From Acidovorax sp. YS12 (GTDB taxonomy: Bacteria > Pseudomonadota > Gammaproteobacteria > Burkholderiales > Burkholderiaceae_C), in assembly GCA_021496925.1 (NCBI GenBank), contig CP053915.1, positions 558,001 through 622,000 on the forward strand: 64,000 bases of DNA, given 5' to 3'. How positions within the stretch are numbered: position 1 is the first letter of the stretch; every line of letters begins with the position of its first letter. This document shows, in pieces, positions 14,737-22,676 of the stretch. Both the position numbers and the translations under genes were made by a program. The notes below the pieces were generated by a model, which did not search any database, had not been told where the DNA came from, and saw nothing but the letters and a program-made list of their open reading frames with translations.

Positions 14737-16239
14737 ATGAACTTTGAATTGAAGGCCCTGGGGCTGCCCGAAGCCGCCACCGAGAAATGCGATCTGCTCG
14801 TGCTGCTGGTGGCCGAAGGCTTCGACGCGGGCAGCGACGCCCTCTCGGCCGTGGTGGCGCGCGCGCTCAAGGCCAAGGACTTCGAGGCCCAGCCCGGCAA
14901 GACCCTGGAGCTGTACCAGCTGCCAGCCGTGGCGGCGCGGCGCGTGGTGCTGGCCGGCGTGGGCAGCGGCACGGCCAAGGCGGCGCACAAGGCCGTCGTG
15001 GCCTGTGCGGGCGCGCTTAAGGGCAACGGCGTGCAGCAGGCCGTCGTCTGCTTTGCCGGGGCGGCCCAGCCCGACGCCGTGGCGGCGGCGGTGCAGGCCG
15101 TGGCCGAAGCCACGTATGTGTACACCGCCACCAAGCCCCAGGCGAAGGCGCCCGCCCTGGCGCGCGTGACGCTGGCCGTCGCCGACAGGAAGGCCGCGCA
15201 GGCGGCCCAGGCAGCCTTCGCGCGTGGCAAGGCGCTGGCGGCCGGGGTGGGGCTGGCGCGTGAGTGGGCCAACCGGCCGGCCAACCACGCCACCCCCACG
15301 CTGCTGGCCGAGGCGGCGCAGGCGCTGGCCGATCTGCCCAAGGTGCAGTGCAAGGTGCTCGGGCCCGCCGAGGTGGAAAAACTGGGCATGGGCGCCTTCA
15401 TGGCGGTGGCGCGCGGCTCGCACGAGCCGCTGCGCTTCATTGAGCTGCGCTACCAGGGCGGCGCCAAGTCCGAGGCGCCGGTGGTGCTGGTGGGCAAGGG
15501 CATCACGTTCGACGCTGGCGGCATCTCGCTCAAGCCCGCCGCCGAGATGGACGAGATGAAGTTCGACATGGGCGGCGCGGCCAGCGTGCTGGGCGTGTTC
15601 CGCGCCCTGGGCGAGCTGCAGCCCGCGATCAACGTGGTGGGCCTGGTCCCCGCCTGCGAGAACCTGCCCGATGGCCGTGCGCTCAAGCCTAGCGACGTGG
15701 TCACGAGCTTGCAGGGACAGACCATCGAAATCCTCAACACCGACGCCGAGGGGCGCCTGGTGCTGTGCGATGCGCTGGCCTATGCCGCGCGCTTCAAGCC
15801 GGCGGCGATGATCGACATCGCCACCCTGACAGGGGCCTGCGTGGTGGCCCTGGGCGGCGTGCGCAGCGGCCTGTTCGCCAGCGATGAGGCCCTGGCCGCC
15901 GGCCTGTACGCCGCGGGCGAGGCGGCGCTCGACCCGTGCTGGCGCATGCCGCTGGACGACGAGTACGCCGAGGGGCTCAAGAGCAGCTTCGCCGACGTGG
16001 CCAACGTGGCCGGCCGCGCAGCCGGCGCCGTGACGGCGGCGAAGTTCCTGCAGCGCTTCGTGGGCGGCACGCCCTGGGCGCACCTGGACATCGCCGGCAC
16101 GGCCTGGAAGAGCGGCGCGGCCAAGGGCGGGACGGGCCGCCCGGTGCCCCTGCTGGTGCATTACCTGCTGGAGCGCGCAGGCAAGGCGCCCGCCGCAGCA
16201 CCGGCCAAAGGCAAGGCGCGCAAGACGGCCGCCGACTGA
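14737..16239 (+). CDS. pepA: Leucyl aminopeptidase PepA (M17)
   Basis: 500 residues from ATG 14737. An in-frame ATG at 14728 is possible, but AAGGA is only 2 nt before it, and homologues begin MNFELK. The catalytic domain has VGKGITFDAGG with K254 and D259, and the signature NTDAEGRL (334-341) with metal ligands D336 and E338. It is a dinuclear metallo-aminopeptidase forming hexamers; in E. coli it also binds DNA. A Lys/Ala-rich tail of about 20 residues extends the C-terminus. Confidence 0.93.
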   Translation: MNFELKALGLPEAATEKCDLLVLLVAEGFDAGSDALSAVVARALKAKDFEAQPGKTLELYQLPAVAARRVVLAGVGSGTAKAAHKAVVACAGALKGNGVQQAVVCFAGAAQPDAVAAAVQAVAEATYVYTATKPQAKAPALARVTLAVADRKAAQAAQAAFARGKALAAGVGLAREWANRPANHATPTLLAEAAQALADLPKVQCKVLGPAEVEKLGMGAFMAVARGSHEPLRFIELRYQGGAKSEAPVVLVGKGITFDAGGISLKPAAEMDEMKFDMGGAASVLGVFRALGELQPAINVVGLVPACENLPDGRALKPSDVVTSLQGQTIEILNTDAEGRLVLCDALAYAARFKPAAMIDIATLTGACVVALGGVRSGLFASDEALAAGLYAAGEAALDPCWRMPLDDEYAEGLKSSFADVANVAGRAAGAVTAAKFLQRFVGGTPWAHLDIAGTAWKSGAAKGGTGRPVPLLVHYLLERAGKAPAAAPAKGKARKTAAD

Positions 16240-16247
16240 CATGCGCC

Positions 16248-16682
16248 ATGCCTGAAGTCGCCTTCCACTTCAACGCGCCCGACAAGCTGGCCTATGCCTG
16301 CCGCTTTGCGCGCAAGGCGCTGCGCAGCGATGCGCGGGTCGTCATCGTCGGGCCGCCCGAGGTGCTGCAGCCGCTGGACGGGATGCTGTGGAACATGGCG
16401 CCGCAGGATTTCGTGGCCCATGCGCTGCAGGGCTGCGATGCCGAGCTGTGGAGTGCCTCGCCGGTCGTGCTGGCGCAGGGCACGCAAGGCGCTCCGCACC
16501 AGGACGTGCTGCTCAACCTGGGCGCGCAGGTGCCCGAGGGCTTCGAGCGCTTTGCCCGGGTGGTGGAAGTGGTCAGTGCGCACGACGAGACCGACCGGGG
16601 CATGGCGCGCCAGCGCTGGCGCCAGTACCAGGCGCAGGGCCATGCCATCGTGCGCCACGACCTTGTTCTCAAAGATTCCTGA
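16248..16682 (+). CDS. holC: DNA polymerase III chi subunit
   Basis: 144 residues. PEVAFHFNAPDKLAYACRFARKA and the later DVLLNLGAQVPEGFERFARVVEVV are characteristic of HolC, which links the clamp loader to SSB. It starts 9 nt after the pepA stop, the usual pepA-holC order, and is probably cotranscribed with pepA. Confidence 0.9.
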   Translation: MPEVAFHFNAPDKLAYACRFARKALRSDARVVIVGPPEVLQPLDGMLWNMAPQDFVAHALQGCDAELWSASPVVLAQGTQGAPHQDVLLNLGAQVPEGFERFARVVEVVSAHDETDRGMARQRWRQYQAQGHAIVRHDLVLKDS

Positions 16683-16687
16683 ACACC

Positions 16688-17137
16688 ATGGCACAGCCAC
16701 CCCGGACTCCGCCGCGTTTCGTTCCCACCCTGACCGAAGTGGTGCAAGGGGCGGCGGTGCCGCCGGCATCTCCTGTGCCGGCGCATGGCGCGGGCGTCCC
16801 TGCGTCCCCGGCGCGGCCGCCGGCATCTGCCGCGCCGGTTTCTCTCGCGCCTGCTCCGGTGGCGGCGTTTGCGGTGCCACCCAAGGCGCCAGCGACCCCT
16901 GTGGCCCCTGCGGCGCCCGTGGCCTTGCAGTTGCCGGAGGGCTTCGAGGAGCACCTGGTGCACCGGGTGATGCAGCGCGTGGACGTGGAACTCGATCTGC
17001 GCCTGCGCGAGGCCATCGCCACGGTGGTGCAGGAGCAGACGCGCTCCATGGTGCCGCGCCTGCGCGAGGAGGTGGAATCGGTGGTGCGCCACGCCGTCTA
17101 CGAGGCCGTGGCGCAGGAGCTGGAAGCGCCGCGCTGA
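16688..17137 (+). CDS. Hypothetical protein downstream of holC, proline/alanine-rich with C-terminal helical domain
   Basis: 149 residues, 6 nt after holC. The first 80 are a disordered Pro/Ala stretch; the rest (LPEGFEEHLVHRVMQRVDVE onwards) is an amphipathic helical segment ending RHAVYEAVAQELEAPR. The layout recalls the Burkholderiales DUF2486-type proteins found beside holC, but I cannot confirm the family. No signal peptide or membrane helix. The position suggests an accessory replication role, which is speculation. Confidence 0.6.
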   Translation: MAQPPRTPPRFVPTLTEVVQGAAVPPASPVPAHGAGVPASPARPPASAAPVSLAPAPVAAFAVPPKAPATPVAPAAPVALQLPEGFEEHLVHRVMQRVDVELDLRLREAIATVVQEQTRSMVPRLREEVESVVRHAVYEAVAQELEAPR

Positions 17138-17146
17138 GCAGCTTCC

Positions 17147-18154
17147 TCAGCGGCGTACCTGGAGCGCGCCGGGGTTGACGATGTTCGTCGGTGTGCCGCG
17201 AATGTAGTTGACCACGTTGTCGAAGGCCGAACCGAAGTACAGCTCGTAGCTGTCCTGCTCCACATAGCCGATGTGCGGCGTGCAGATGCAGTTCTCCAGC
17301 CGCAGCAGGGCGTGGCCCTGCAGGATGGGCTCGCTCTCGAACACATCGACCGCGGCCATGCCGGGGCGGCCCCGGTTGAGGGCGGCGATCAGGGCGTCGT
17401 GCTCGATCAGCTCGGCGCGCGAGGTATTGACCAGCAGCGCCGTCGGCTTCATCAGCGACAGGTCCTGCAGCGTGATCATTCCCTGGGTTTCTTCCGACAG
17501 TCGCACGTGCAGCGAGAGCACATCGCACTGGGCGAAAAAATCCTCGCGCGTGCTGGCCACCTGGTAGCCATCGGTCAGCGCCTGCGCGCGCGAGGCCTCC
17601 CGGCCCCAGACGCGCACGTTCATGCCGAAGGCCCGCCCATAGCCGGCCACGATCTGGCCGATGCGCCCGTAGCCCCAGATGCCCAGCGTCTTGCCGCGCA
17701 GCACGTTGCCCAGGCCGAAGTTGGGCGGCATGGAGGCCGCGCGCATGCCCGACTGCTGCCAGGCGCCGTGCTTGAGGTTGGCGATGTACTGCGGCAGGCG
17801 GCGCATGGCGGCCATGACCAGCGCCCAGGTCAGCTCTGCCGGCGCCACGGGCGACCCGACCCCCTCGGCCACGGCGATGCCGCGTTCGGTGCAGGCCGCG
17901 ACGTCGATGTGCGCACCGATGCGCCCGGTCTGGGCGATCAGCTTGAGCCGGGGCAGTTTTTCAACGAGTTGCCGCGTGATGTGGGTGCGTTCGCGGATCA
18001 GGACGATGATGTCGGCATCGCGCAGGCGCACCGCGAGCTGTCCGAGACCCTTCACCGTGTTCGTATAGACCTTGGCAGCGTAGGCATCGAGCCGGGATGC
18101 GCAGTGCAGTTTCCGTACTGCATCTTGGTAGTCGTCAAGGATCACGATGTTCAT
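17147..18154 (-). CDS. D-2-hydroxyacid dehydrogenase (SerA/PdxB superfamily)
   Basis: 335 residues. NAD-binding GIWGYGRIG (about 168-176), NTSRAELI with the substrate Arg, FESEP with the catalytic Glu, and TPHIGY with the catalytic His are all present. The family reduces 2-keto acids or oxidises D-2-hydroxyacids such as phosphoglycerate, glyoxylate or hydroxypyruvate. It lacks an ACT domain, so it is not a long SerA. It converges on the holC operon with only 9 nt between stops. Confidence 0.85.
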   Translation of the reverse strand: MNIVILDDYQDAVRKLHCASRLDAYAAKVYTNTVKGLGQLAVRLRDADIIVLIRERTHITRQLVEKLPRLKLIAQTGRIGAHIDVAACTERGIAVAEGVGSPVAPAELTWALVMAAMRRLPQYIANLKHGAWQQSGMRAASMPPNFGLGNVLRGKTLGIWGYGRIGQIVAGYGRAFGMNVRVWGREASRAQALTDGYQVASTREDFFAQCDVLSLHVRLSEETQGMITLQDLSLMKPTALLVNTSRAELIEHDALIAALNRGRPGMAAVDVFESEPILQGHALLRLENCICTPHIGYVEQDSYELYFGSAFDNVVNYIRGTPTNIVNPGALQVRR

Positions 18155-18254
18155 CCCGCCATTGTGCCCTGGCGGTACCCCGTGGCCGTTGCAACAGCAG
18201 GTAAGTCAGTGGGACATGCCGGGTATGGCCGCCGCCTTGCGGGCCATGCGCCGT

Positions 18255-18461
18255 TCAGCCCTGTTCGCGGCGCACCATGCGTTCGAGTTCGGCGCACACA
18301 TCGGCCATGCGCCCGGAGATGACGAGGCGCCCCGCGCAGCCCGGCGCGCTGCTGTCGAGTACGCGCACCACGCGCACCGCGCGCGCTCCCTGGGTTGGGG
18401 TGCGCCAGCGCGGCAGGGCGGGAGCGGCGGCGGCTGGAATCGAGGACAAGGCAATTGGCAT
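18255..18461 (-). CDS. Small conserved-looking hypothetical protein near lexA
   Basis: 68 residues from ATG 18459-18461, chosen because GGAG lies 7 nt upstream; an in-frame start 33 nt earlier is poorer. The C-terminal part RLVISGRMADVCAELERMVR looks like a folded helical segment and I believe similar small proteins occur in Comamonadaceae. No signal or membrane segment. It lies 124 nt downstream of lexA on the same strand, so it might be read as part of the lexA transcript. Function unknown. Confidence 0.55.
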   Translation of the reverse strand: MPIALSSIPAAAAPALPRWRTPTQGARAVRVVRVLDSSAPGCAGRLVISGRMADVCAELERMVRREQG

Positions 18462-18585
18462 GTGAAAACTCCAATGAGGAAAAGGGGTGAACACAGGCAG
18501 GATTGCGAAGGGGGGTGTGCATCATCCAGGGTTGGCGGGGAAGGCCCGCCAGACGCCCGCCACCTGTATGGCGCGCGGCGGTGCG

Positions 18586-19260
18586 CTACATCAGCATGGT
18601 GTTGCGGATCAGGCCGACGGCCAGGCCTTCGATCTCGAAGGGCTCGCCGGGCTGCACGGTGATCACCGGGTAATCGGGGTTTTCGGGCAGCAGCTCGATG
18701 CCTGTGGCCGTGCGGCGCAGGCGCTTGACGGTCACGTCGTCGCCCAGGCGGGCGACGATGATCTGGCCGTTGCGCGCCTCGCGCGTGGCTTGCACGGCGA
18801 GCAGGTCGCCGTCCATGATGCCGGCGTCGCGCATCGACATGCCGCGCACCTTGAGCAGGTAGTCGGGCTTGTGCTGGAACAGGCTGCCTTCCACGCAGTA
18901 GGTCTGGTCCACATGCTCCTGCGCCAGGATGGGCGAGCCCGCGGCCACGCGGCCCACCAGGGGCAGCACGAGCTGGGTGATGCCCGGAATCGGCAGGCTG
19001 AACTGGGTGCCGCGCGCGGCGTTGATGTTGCGCACGGTGTTGCCGCACAGGCGGATACCGCGCGACGTGCCGCTGACCAGCTCGATGACGCCCTTGCGCG
19101 CCAGCGCCTGCAGGTGCTCCTCGGCGGCGTTGGCCGACTTGTAGCCCAGCTCGGCCGCGATCTCCGCCCGCGTGGGGGGCGCGCCGGTGCGGGCGATGGC
19201 CGTCTGGATCAGGTCCAGGATCTGTTGCTGGCGGGCGGTGAGCTTGGGGTGGTCGAACAT
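18586..19260 (-). CDS. lexA: LexA, SOS response repressor
   Basis: 224 residues. An N-terminal winged helix (LTARQQQILDLIQTAIARTG; RAEIAAELGYKSANAAEEHL) binds the SOS box; the self-cleavage site is A107-G108 in VAAGS, with catalytic S142 (GMSM) and K179 (VTVKRL). RecA filaments trigger its autocleavage after DNA damage. An SOS-box-like site lies 50 nt upstream, consistent with autoregulation. It is divergent from the asparaginase gene. Confidence 0.95.
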   Translation of the reverse strand: MFDHPKLTARQQQILDLIQTAIARTGAPPTRAEIAAELGYKSANAAEEHLQALARKGVIELVSGTSRGIRLCGNTVRNINAARGTQFSLPIPGITQLVLPLVGRVAAGSPILAQEHVDQTYCVEGSLFQHKPDYLLKVRGMSMRDAGIMDGDLLAVQATREARNGQIIVARLGDDVTVKRLRRTATGIELLPENPDYPVITVQPGEPFEIEGLAVGLIRNTMLM

Positions 19261-19294
19261 GGCGGGTTCCCTTGCTGTACGATGAAATGGGATA

Positions 19295-19308
19295 TGGATT
19301 TAAATCCA
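19295..19308. promoter_or_regulatory. 14-bp perfect palindrome in the lexA-asparaginase gap
   Basis: TGGATTTAAATCCA is a perfect palindrome between the divergent starts, close to but distinct from the SOS-like box. It could be an operator for an unknown regulator, or chance in AT-rich promoter DNA. Confidence 0.35.
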
Positions 19309-19310
19309 GT

Positions 19311-19330
19311 AACTGTATTTTTAACCAGTT
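19311..19330. promoter_or_regulatory. LexA-binding (SOS) box
   Basis: AACTGTATTTTTAACCAGTT has CTGT and CCAG separated by 8 bases, one base off the CTGT-N8-ACAG consensus; read on the lexA strand it is CTGG-N8-ACAG. It lies between the divergent lexA and asparaginase starts and ends 15 nt before the asparaginase GTG, so LexA may also affect asparaginase. Confidence 0.7.
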
Positions 19331-19345
19331 TTCGGGAGGTGGCAA

Positions 19346-20302
19346 GTGCAGGCCAACAACATCGTGGTGCTGGGCATGGGCGGAACCATCGCGGGGACGG
19401 CCGTGCGGGCCGGCGACAACGTCGGCTACCAGGCGGCCCAGCTCGGCGTGCAGGCGCTGCTCGACGCCGTGCCGGGGCTGGCCCAGGCGGCGTGCGGGCC
19501 TCTGCTGGCCGAGCAGGTGGCGCAGGTCGACAGCAAGGATATGGATACCGACGTATGGCGCGCGCTGGCGGCGCGCTGTGCCGCGCTGCTGGCCGATGCG
19601 CGGGTGCGCGGCATCGTCATCACCCACGGCACCGACACGCTGGAGGAAACCGCCTGGTTCCTGCACAGCGTGCTGGCGGCGCGCAAGCCCGTGGTGCTGA
19701 CCTGCGCCATGCGCCCCGCGACGGCGCTGGCGCCCGACGGCCCGCAGAACCTGCGCGATGCCGTGGCCGTGGCGGCGGCGCCGGGCGTGCAGGGCGTGCT
19801 GGTGGTGGCCGCCGGCACAGTGCACGGCGCGCGCGAGGTGCAGAAGGTGCACCCGTACCGCGTCGATGCCTTCGGCTCGGGCGACGCGGGGCCGCTCGGC
19901 TGGGTCGAGGAGGGCACCGTGCGCTGGGCAAGAAATATGCCTCCAGCCCTTTGCCAGCAAGCGCTTGCAGCTATGGAAAGCGTAGTGCGGGAGCGCGCCT
20001 GGCCGCGCGTGGACATCGTGTTCAGCCATGCGGGCGCCGATGGCGCCATCGTCGATGCCCTGGTGGCCAGCGGTACGCAGGGCATCGTGGTGGCGGCCAC
20101 GGGCAATGGCACGCTGCACCATGCGCTGCAGGCCGCGCTGGCGCGCGCGCAGGCGGCCGGCGTGCCGGTGCGCGTGGCCTCGCGCTGCCCGCTGGGGCAG
20201 GTGCTGCCCCGGCCGGACAGCCCGTTTCCCGATGCAGGGGGCCTGAGCCCCGTGAAGGCGCGCGTGGCGCTGCTGCTGGAACTGCTGGCACGGCAGCCTT
20301 GA
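19346..20302 (+). CDS. L-asparaginase (type I/II fold) with a repeat embedded in its coding sequence
   Basis: 318 residues from GTG 19346 with GGGAGG upstream. Active-site elements: T14 in MGGTIAGT and T96-D97 in THGTDTLEETA; a Lys in the CAMRP region follows. No signal peptide is seen, so a cytoplasmic asparaginase is likely. Codons for about residues 196-212 (NMPPALCQQALAAMES) are a copy of the dispersed hairpin repeat, lying between the N-terminal domain and the C-terminal HAGADGAIVD region. The frame remains open through it, so the gene is probably functional. Confidence 0.87.
   Translation: MQANNIVVLGMGGTIAGTAVRAGDNVGYQAAQLGVQALLDAVPGLAQAACGPLLAEQVAQVDSKDMDTDVWRALAARCAALLADARVRGIVITHGTDTLEETAWFLHSVLAARKPVVLTCAMRPATALAPDGPQNLRDAVAVAAAPGVQGVLVVAAGTVHGAREVQKVHPYRVDAFGSGDAGPLGWVEEGTVRWARNMPPALCQQALAAMESVVRERAWPRVDIVFSHAGADGAIVDALVASGTQGIVVAATGNGTLHHALQAALARAQAAGVPVRVASRCPLGQVLPRPDSPFPDAGGLSPVKARVALLLELLARQP
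19931..19980 (-). repeat. Dispersed hairpin repeat inside asparaginase, copy 4
   Basis: AGAAATATGCCTCCAGCCCT, then CCAGCAAGCGCTTGCAGCTA follow the repeat consensus closely but are read as codons of the asparaginase gene. The repeat is antisense to the gene in the hairpin-then-T-run sense. Confidence 0.75.
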
Positions 20303-20323
20303 GCGCGGCGCGTTCCATATCAG

Positions 20324-20371
20324 CAAAAATGGCCTCCAGCCCTTTTCTGTAAAGCGCAAGCAGCTATCAAA
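20324..20371 (-). repeat. Dispersed hairpin repeat, copy 5
   Basis: CAAAAATGGCCTCCAGCCCT through CAAGCAGCTATCAAA lies between the convergent asparaginase and DUF3325 genes. On the minus strand, the direction of DUF3325, it is a hairpin followed by CCATTTTTG. Confidence 0.8.
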
Positions 20372-20431
20372 TGGTGAGCGAATGCGCCTGCTTCGCCGAT
20401 GGCGCGCTCACACCCAGGCCGGGCCGCCTTG

Positions 20432-20740
20432 TCAGCGGAAAGACCGGCCGCGGCGTGGCCAGCAGGCGATGCCGGCCACCAGCGCCACCGCCGCCACGCT
20501 GAGCCAGCCCAGCCACAGCATCAGGCCGAAATGCGCCCGCCAGCCCCAGGCGCACAGCCACAGCGCCAGTGCCAGCACCAGCCAGCCCAGGCAGCGCAGC
20601 AGGCGCTTCTGCGCGGCGGAGGCAGCCCGGCGCAGCAGCAGCGCGCCCTCGCGCTCGCTCGCCAGCGCCAGCAGGGCCAGGCCCGCCATGTTCAGCAGCA
20701 GGGCCGCCAGATGCCAGCCCCAAGGCAGATCGGGCATCAT
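20432..20740 (-). CDS. DUF3325-like small membrane protein of the iron-uptake module
   Basis: 102 residues (or 101 from the adjacent ATG). About three hydrophobic helices separated by Arg-rich loops and a basic tail (CWPRRGRSFR). The size, position after a PepSY/DUF3649 pair and helix pattern match DUF3325 proteins that accompany TonB-dependent siderophore receptors. The ATG overlaps the stop of the DUF3649 gene (ATGA). Probably a subunit or helper of the PepSY inner-membrane protein; the function is not established. Confidence 0.7.
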   Translation of the reverse strand: MMPDLPWGWHLAALLLNMAGLALLALASEREGALLLRRAASAAQKRLLRCLGWLVLALALWLCAWGWRAHFGLMLWLGWLSVAAVALVAGIACWPRRGRSFR

Positions 20741-21039
20741 GCCGCGCTCCCTTTCACCAGCCACCACGCCAGCAGCGCCGCCGCGCCGCTCCACAGCAGC
20801 AGCCAGCCCCAGGCGCGCGCCGCGCTGCGCGTGTGGAACGTCCACAGCAGGATGGGCACGTAGAGCAGGAAGCCGAGGTCCATCCCGAGGCTCACCGCCT
20901 GCGCGCGCGCCAGCGGCAGCAGCAGCCCCAGCAGCACCGCCAGCGCCGAAGCCAGCGCATAGCCGCCCAGCGCCGCCGCCAGCACGCGCGATGCCACGCT
21001 CCAGCGGTGGCGGGCGTCGGGGCTCTTGAATTTGCTCAT
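20737..21039 (-). CDS. DUF3649-like small membrane protein of the iron-uptake module
   Basis: 100 residues with three predicted helices (RVLAAALGGYALASALAVLL; GMDLGFLLYVPILLWTFHTR; WGWLLLWSGAAALLAWWLV). It is placed between the PepSY protein and DUF3325 with 4-nt overlaps on both sides, so the three are one translational unit. DUF3649 proteins typically accompany siderophore receptors; the mechanism is unknown. Confidence 0.7.
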   Translation of the reverse strand: MSKFKSPDARHRWSVASRVLAAALGGYALASALAVLLGLLLPLARAQAVSLGMDLGFLLYVPILLWTFHTRSAARAWGWLLLWSGAAALLAWWLVKGSAA

Positions 21040-22613
21040 GGCGTGTTCCTCCGCATGGCTGCGCCAAACCACTTGCGCCGCAGCCGCCATGCCGCTGCCC
21101 CCAGCAGCAGCGCCAGCACGAGTATGGAAAGGTCGAACCCGGCCAGCCCCCCATCGCCGGCGGGCAGCGTCACGCCCAGGTGCCGGTCGGTCGTCAACGC
21201 ATTCAGCAGCGGAACCAGCCCGAAGGCCAGTGCCGCCAGCGACAGCACTTCGGTCCAGGCGCGCTTCTCGGGCCGCAGCAGCCCGTACACGATCGCCACC
21301 AGCCAGACGGCGAACAGGCCGTGGATTTCCCACGCCGCCCGGCCCTCCAGCCCCACCGGCAGCAGGCGGTTGGCCCAGAAGAACGCTGCCATGCCCAGCG
21401 GCAGGCCGGCCAGCATGCCCACGTTCAGCCGCGCCACCAGCTCCACGCCCCAGGGCGCGTCGCCGCGCCGGGCGTGCCTGTCGCGGCGCTTGACCACCCA
21501 CAGCACCATGCCGGTGGCGATCATGAAACAGCCCAGCAGGCCCGAGAGAACGTAGAGCCACAGCAGCATGGGCCGGGCGAACCAGCCATCGTGCAGGGTC
21601 AGCATGACGAAACGCAGGCGAATACCCGGGCCAAGTACCGGTGTCGCCAGCAGCACCCCGGTTGCGGCGTCGAAGCGGAATTCCGTTTCCGGCGTTTCAT
21701 GGCGCGGCAACTCGCTGCCATAGGGGCGGCGCATGCGTACCTGCAGGGGCTGGCCCGCTGGATGGGTGATGGTGATCTGCCCCACCTCGCCCGTGCCCAG
21801 CGTGCGTTCGGCCTGCTCCACCATCGCCATCAAGGGCGCCTTGGGCCGCTGAACGGGCAGGTGGCGCTGTTCCCGGTGCAGCAACTCCGTGTAGTAGCGT
21901 TCCACCGCGCCCTGCGACGTGCCATAGGCCACGGCCACCGGCGCGGGCAGGCTCTCACGGTCGAAGTACACCAGCCCGCTGTAGACGATCATTACGAAGA
22001 ACGGCAGCGCCATCACGCCGGCCACGTTGTGCGCATCGAGCCAGCTGCGTGGCCCCTTGCCAGGGCGGAAAGTGAAGAAGTCCTGGAAGATCTTCTTGTG
22101 AACGATCACCCCCGTCACGAGCCCGAGCAGGCCCAGCAAGGCCGCCGCCGCCACGATGCGTTTGCCCAGTCCTTCGCCCAGGTAGTGCAGTTCGCTGTGC
22201 AGTTCCAGGAAGGCACGCCCGCCTTCGGTGTCGCGCACGGCGGGGCGCGGCACTTCGGCGCCCGTGTGCGGATCCAGATCGGCCTGGCCCCGCAGATCGC
22301 CACGCCAGCCCACGGCCAGCAGCGTGCGTTTTTCCTGCCGGTGGCGATGCCGTTCGTGCGGCAGATAGATATCCCACCGGGACTGGCCTGCCGCATGCTG
22401 CTCCAGATAGTCCAGCGCATGTGCCAGTGCCGTTGCACGGTCCACGGGCTGCACCGGCGCATCCAGGGGCCGCTCCGGCTGCATCCAGCGGCTGATCTCG
22501 ATGTGGAACACCGTCGCCGTGCCCAGCAGGAAAATGAAAAACAGCAGCCACCCGGCCACCAGGCAGCCCCAGGTGTGCAGCCATGCCATGCTTTGGCGGA
22601 AATAAGCCTTCAT
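21036..22613 (-). CDS. PepSY-associated transmembrane protein (putative ferric-siderophore reductase)
   Basis: 525 residues from ATG 22611-22613. An ATG seven codons upstream is in frame but sits within a strong hairpin, so the downstream start is preferred. The N-terminal helix WGCLVAGWLLFFIFLLGTAT, a periplasmic PepSY-like stretch, helices around 180, 220 and 370, and three C-terminal helices fit the PiuB/FoxB/FpvG type. These reduce or release iron from siderophores at the inner membrane. It is cotranscribed with the TonB receptor upstream and two small membrane proteins downstream. Confidence 0.85.
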   Translation of the reverse strand: MKAYFRQSMAWLHTWGCLVAGWLLFFIFLLGTATVFHIEISRWMQPERPLDAPVQPVDRATALAHALDYLEQHAAGQSRWDIYLPHERHRHRQEKRTLLAVGWRGDLRGQADLDPHTGAEVPRPAVRDTEGGRAFLELHSELHYLGEGLGKRIVAAAALLGLLGLVTGVIVHKKIFQDFFTFRPGKGPRSWLDAHNVAGVMALPFFVMIVYSGLVYFDRESLPAPVAVAYGTSQGAVERYYTELLHREQRHLPVQRPKAPLMAMVEQAERTLGTGEVGQITITHPAGQPLQVRMRRPYGSELPRHETPETEFRFDAATGVLLATPVLGPGIRLRFVMLTLHDGWFARPMLLWLYVLSGLLGCFMIATGMVLWVVKRRDRHARRGDAPWGVELVARLNVGMLAGLPLGMAAFFWANRLLPVGLEGRAAWEIHGLFAVWLVAIVYGLLRPEKRAWTEVLSLAALAFGLVPLLNALTTDRHLGVTLPAGDGGLAGFDLSILVLALLLGAAAWRLRRKWFGAAMRRNTP

Positions 22614-22631
22614 GATCTTGATCCGGACAGC

Positions 22632-22665
22632 CATCGAGAGGCCCCATTGGCGTGGCCTCTCGATG
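22632..22665. terminator. Strong 12-bp hairpin between receptor and PepSY genes
   Basis: CATCGAGAGGCC (22632-22643) and GGCCTCTCGATG (22654-22665) are perfectly complementary, with a 10-nt loop. It lies between the receptor stop (22677) and the PepSY start (22613) and has no T-run, so it may trim or stabilise mRNA or partly terminate transcription rather than end it. Confidence 0.6.
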
Positions 22666-22676
22666 CAATGGCTTAA

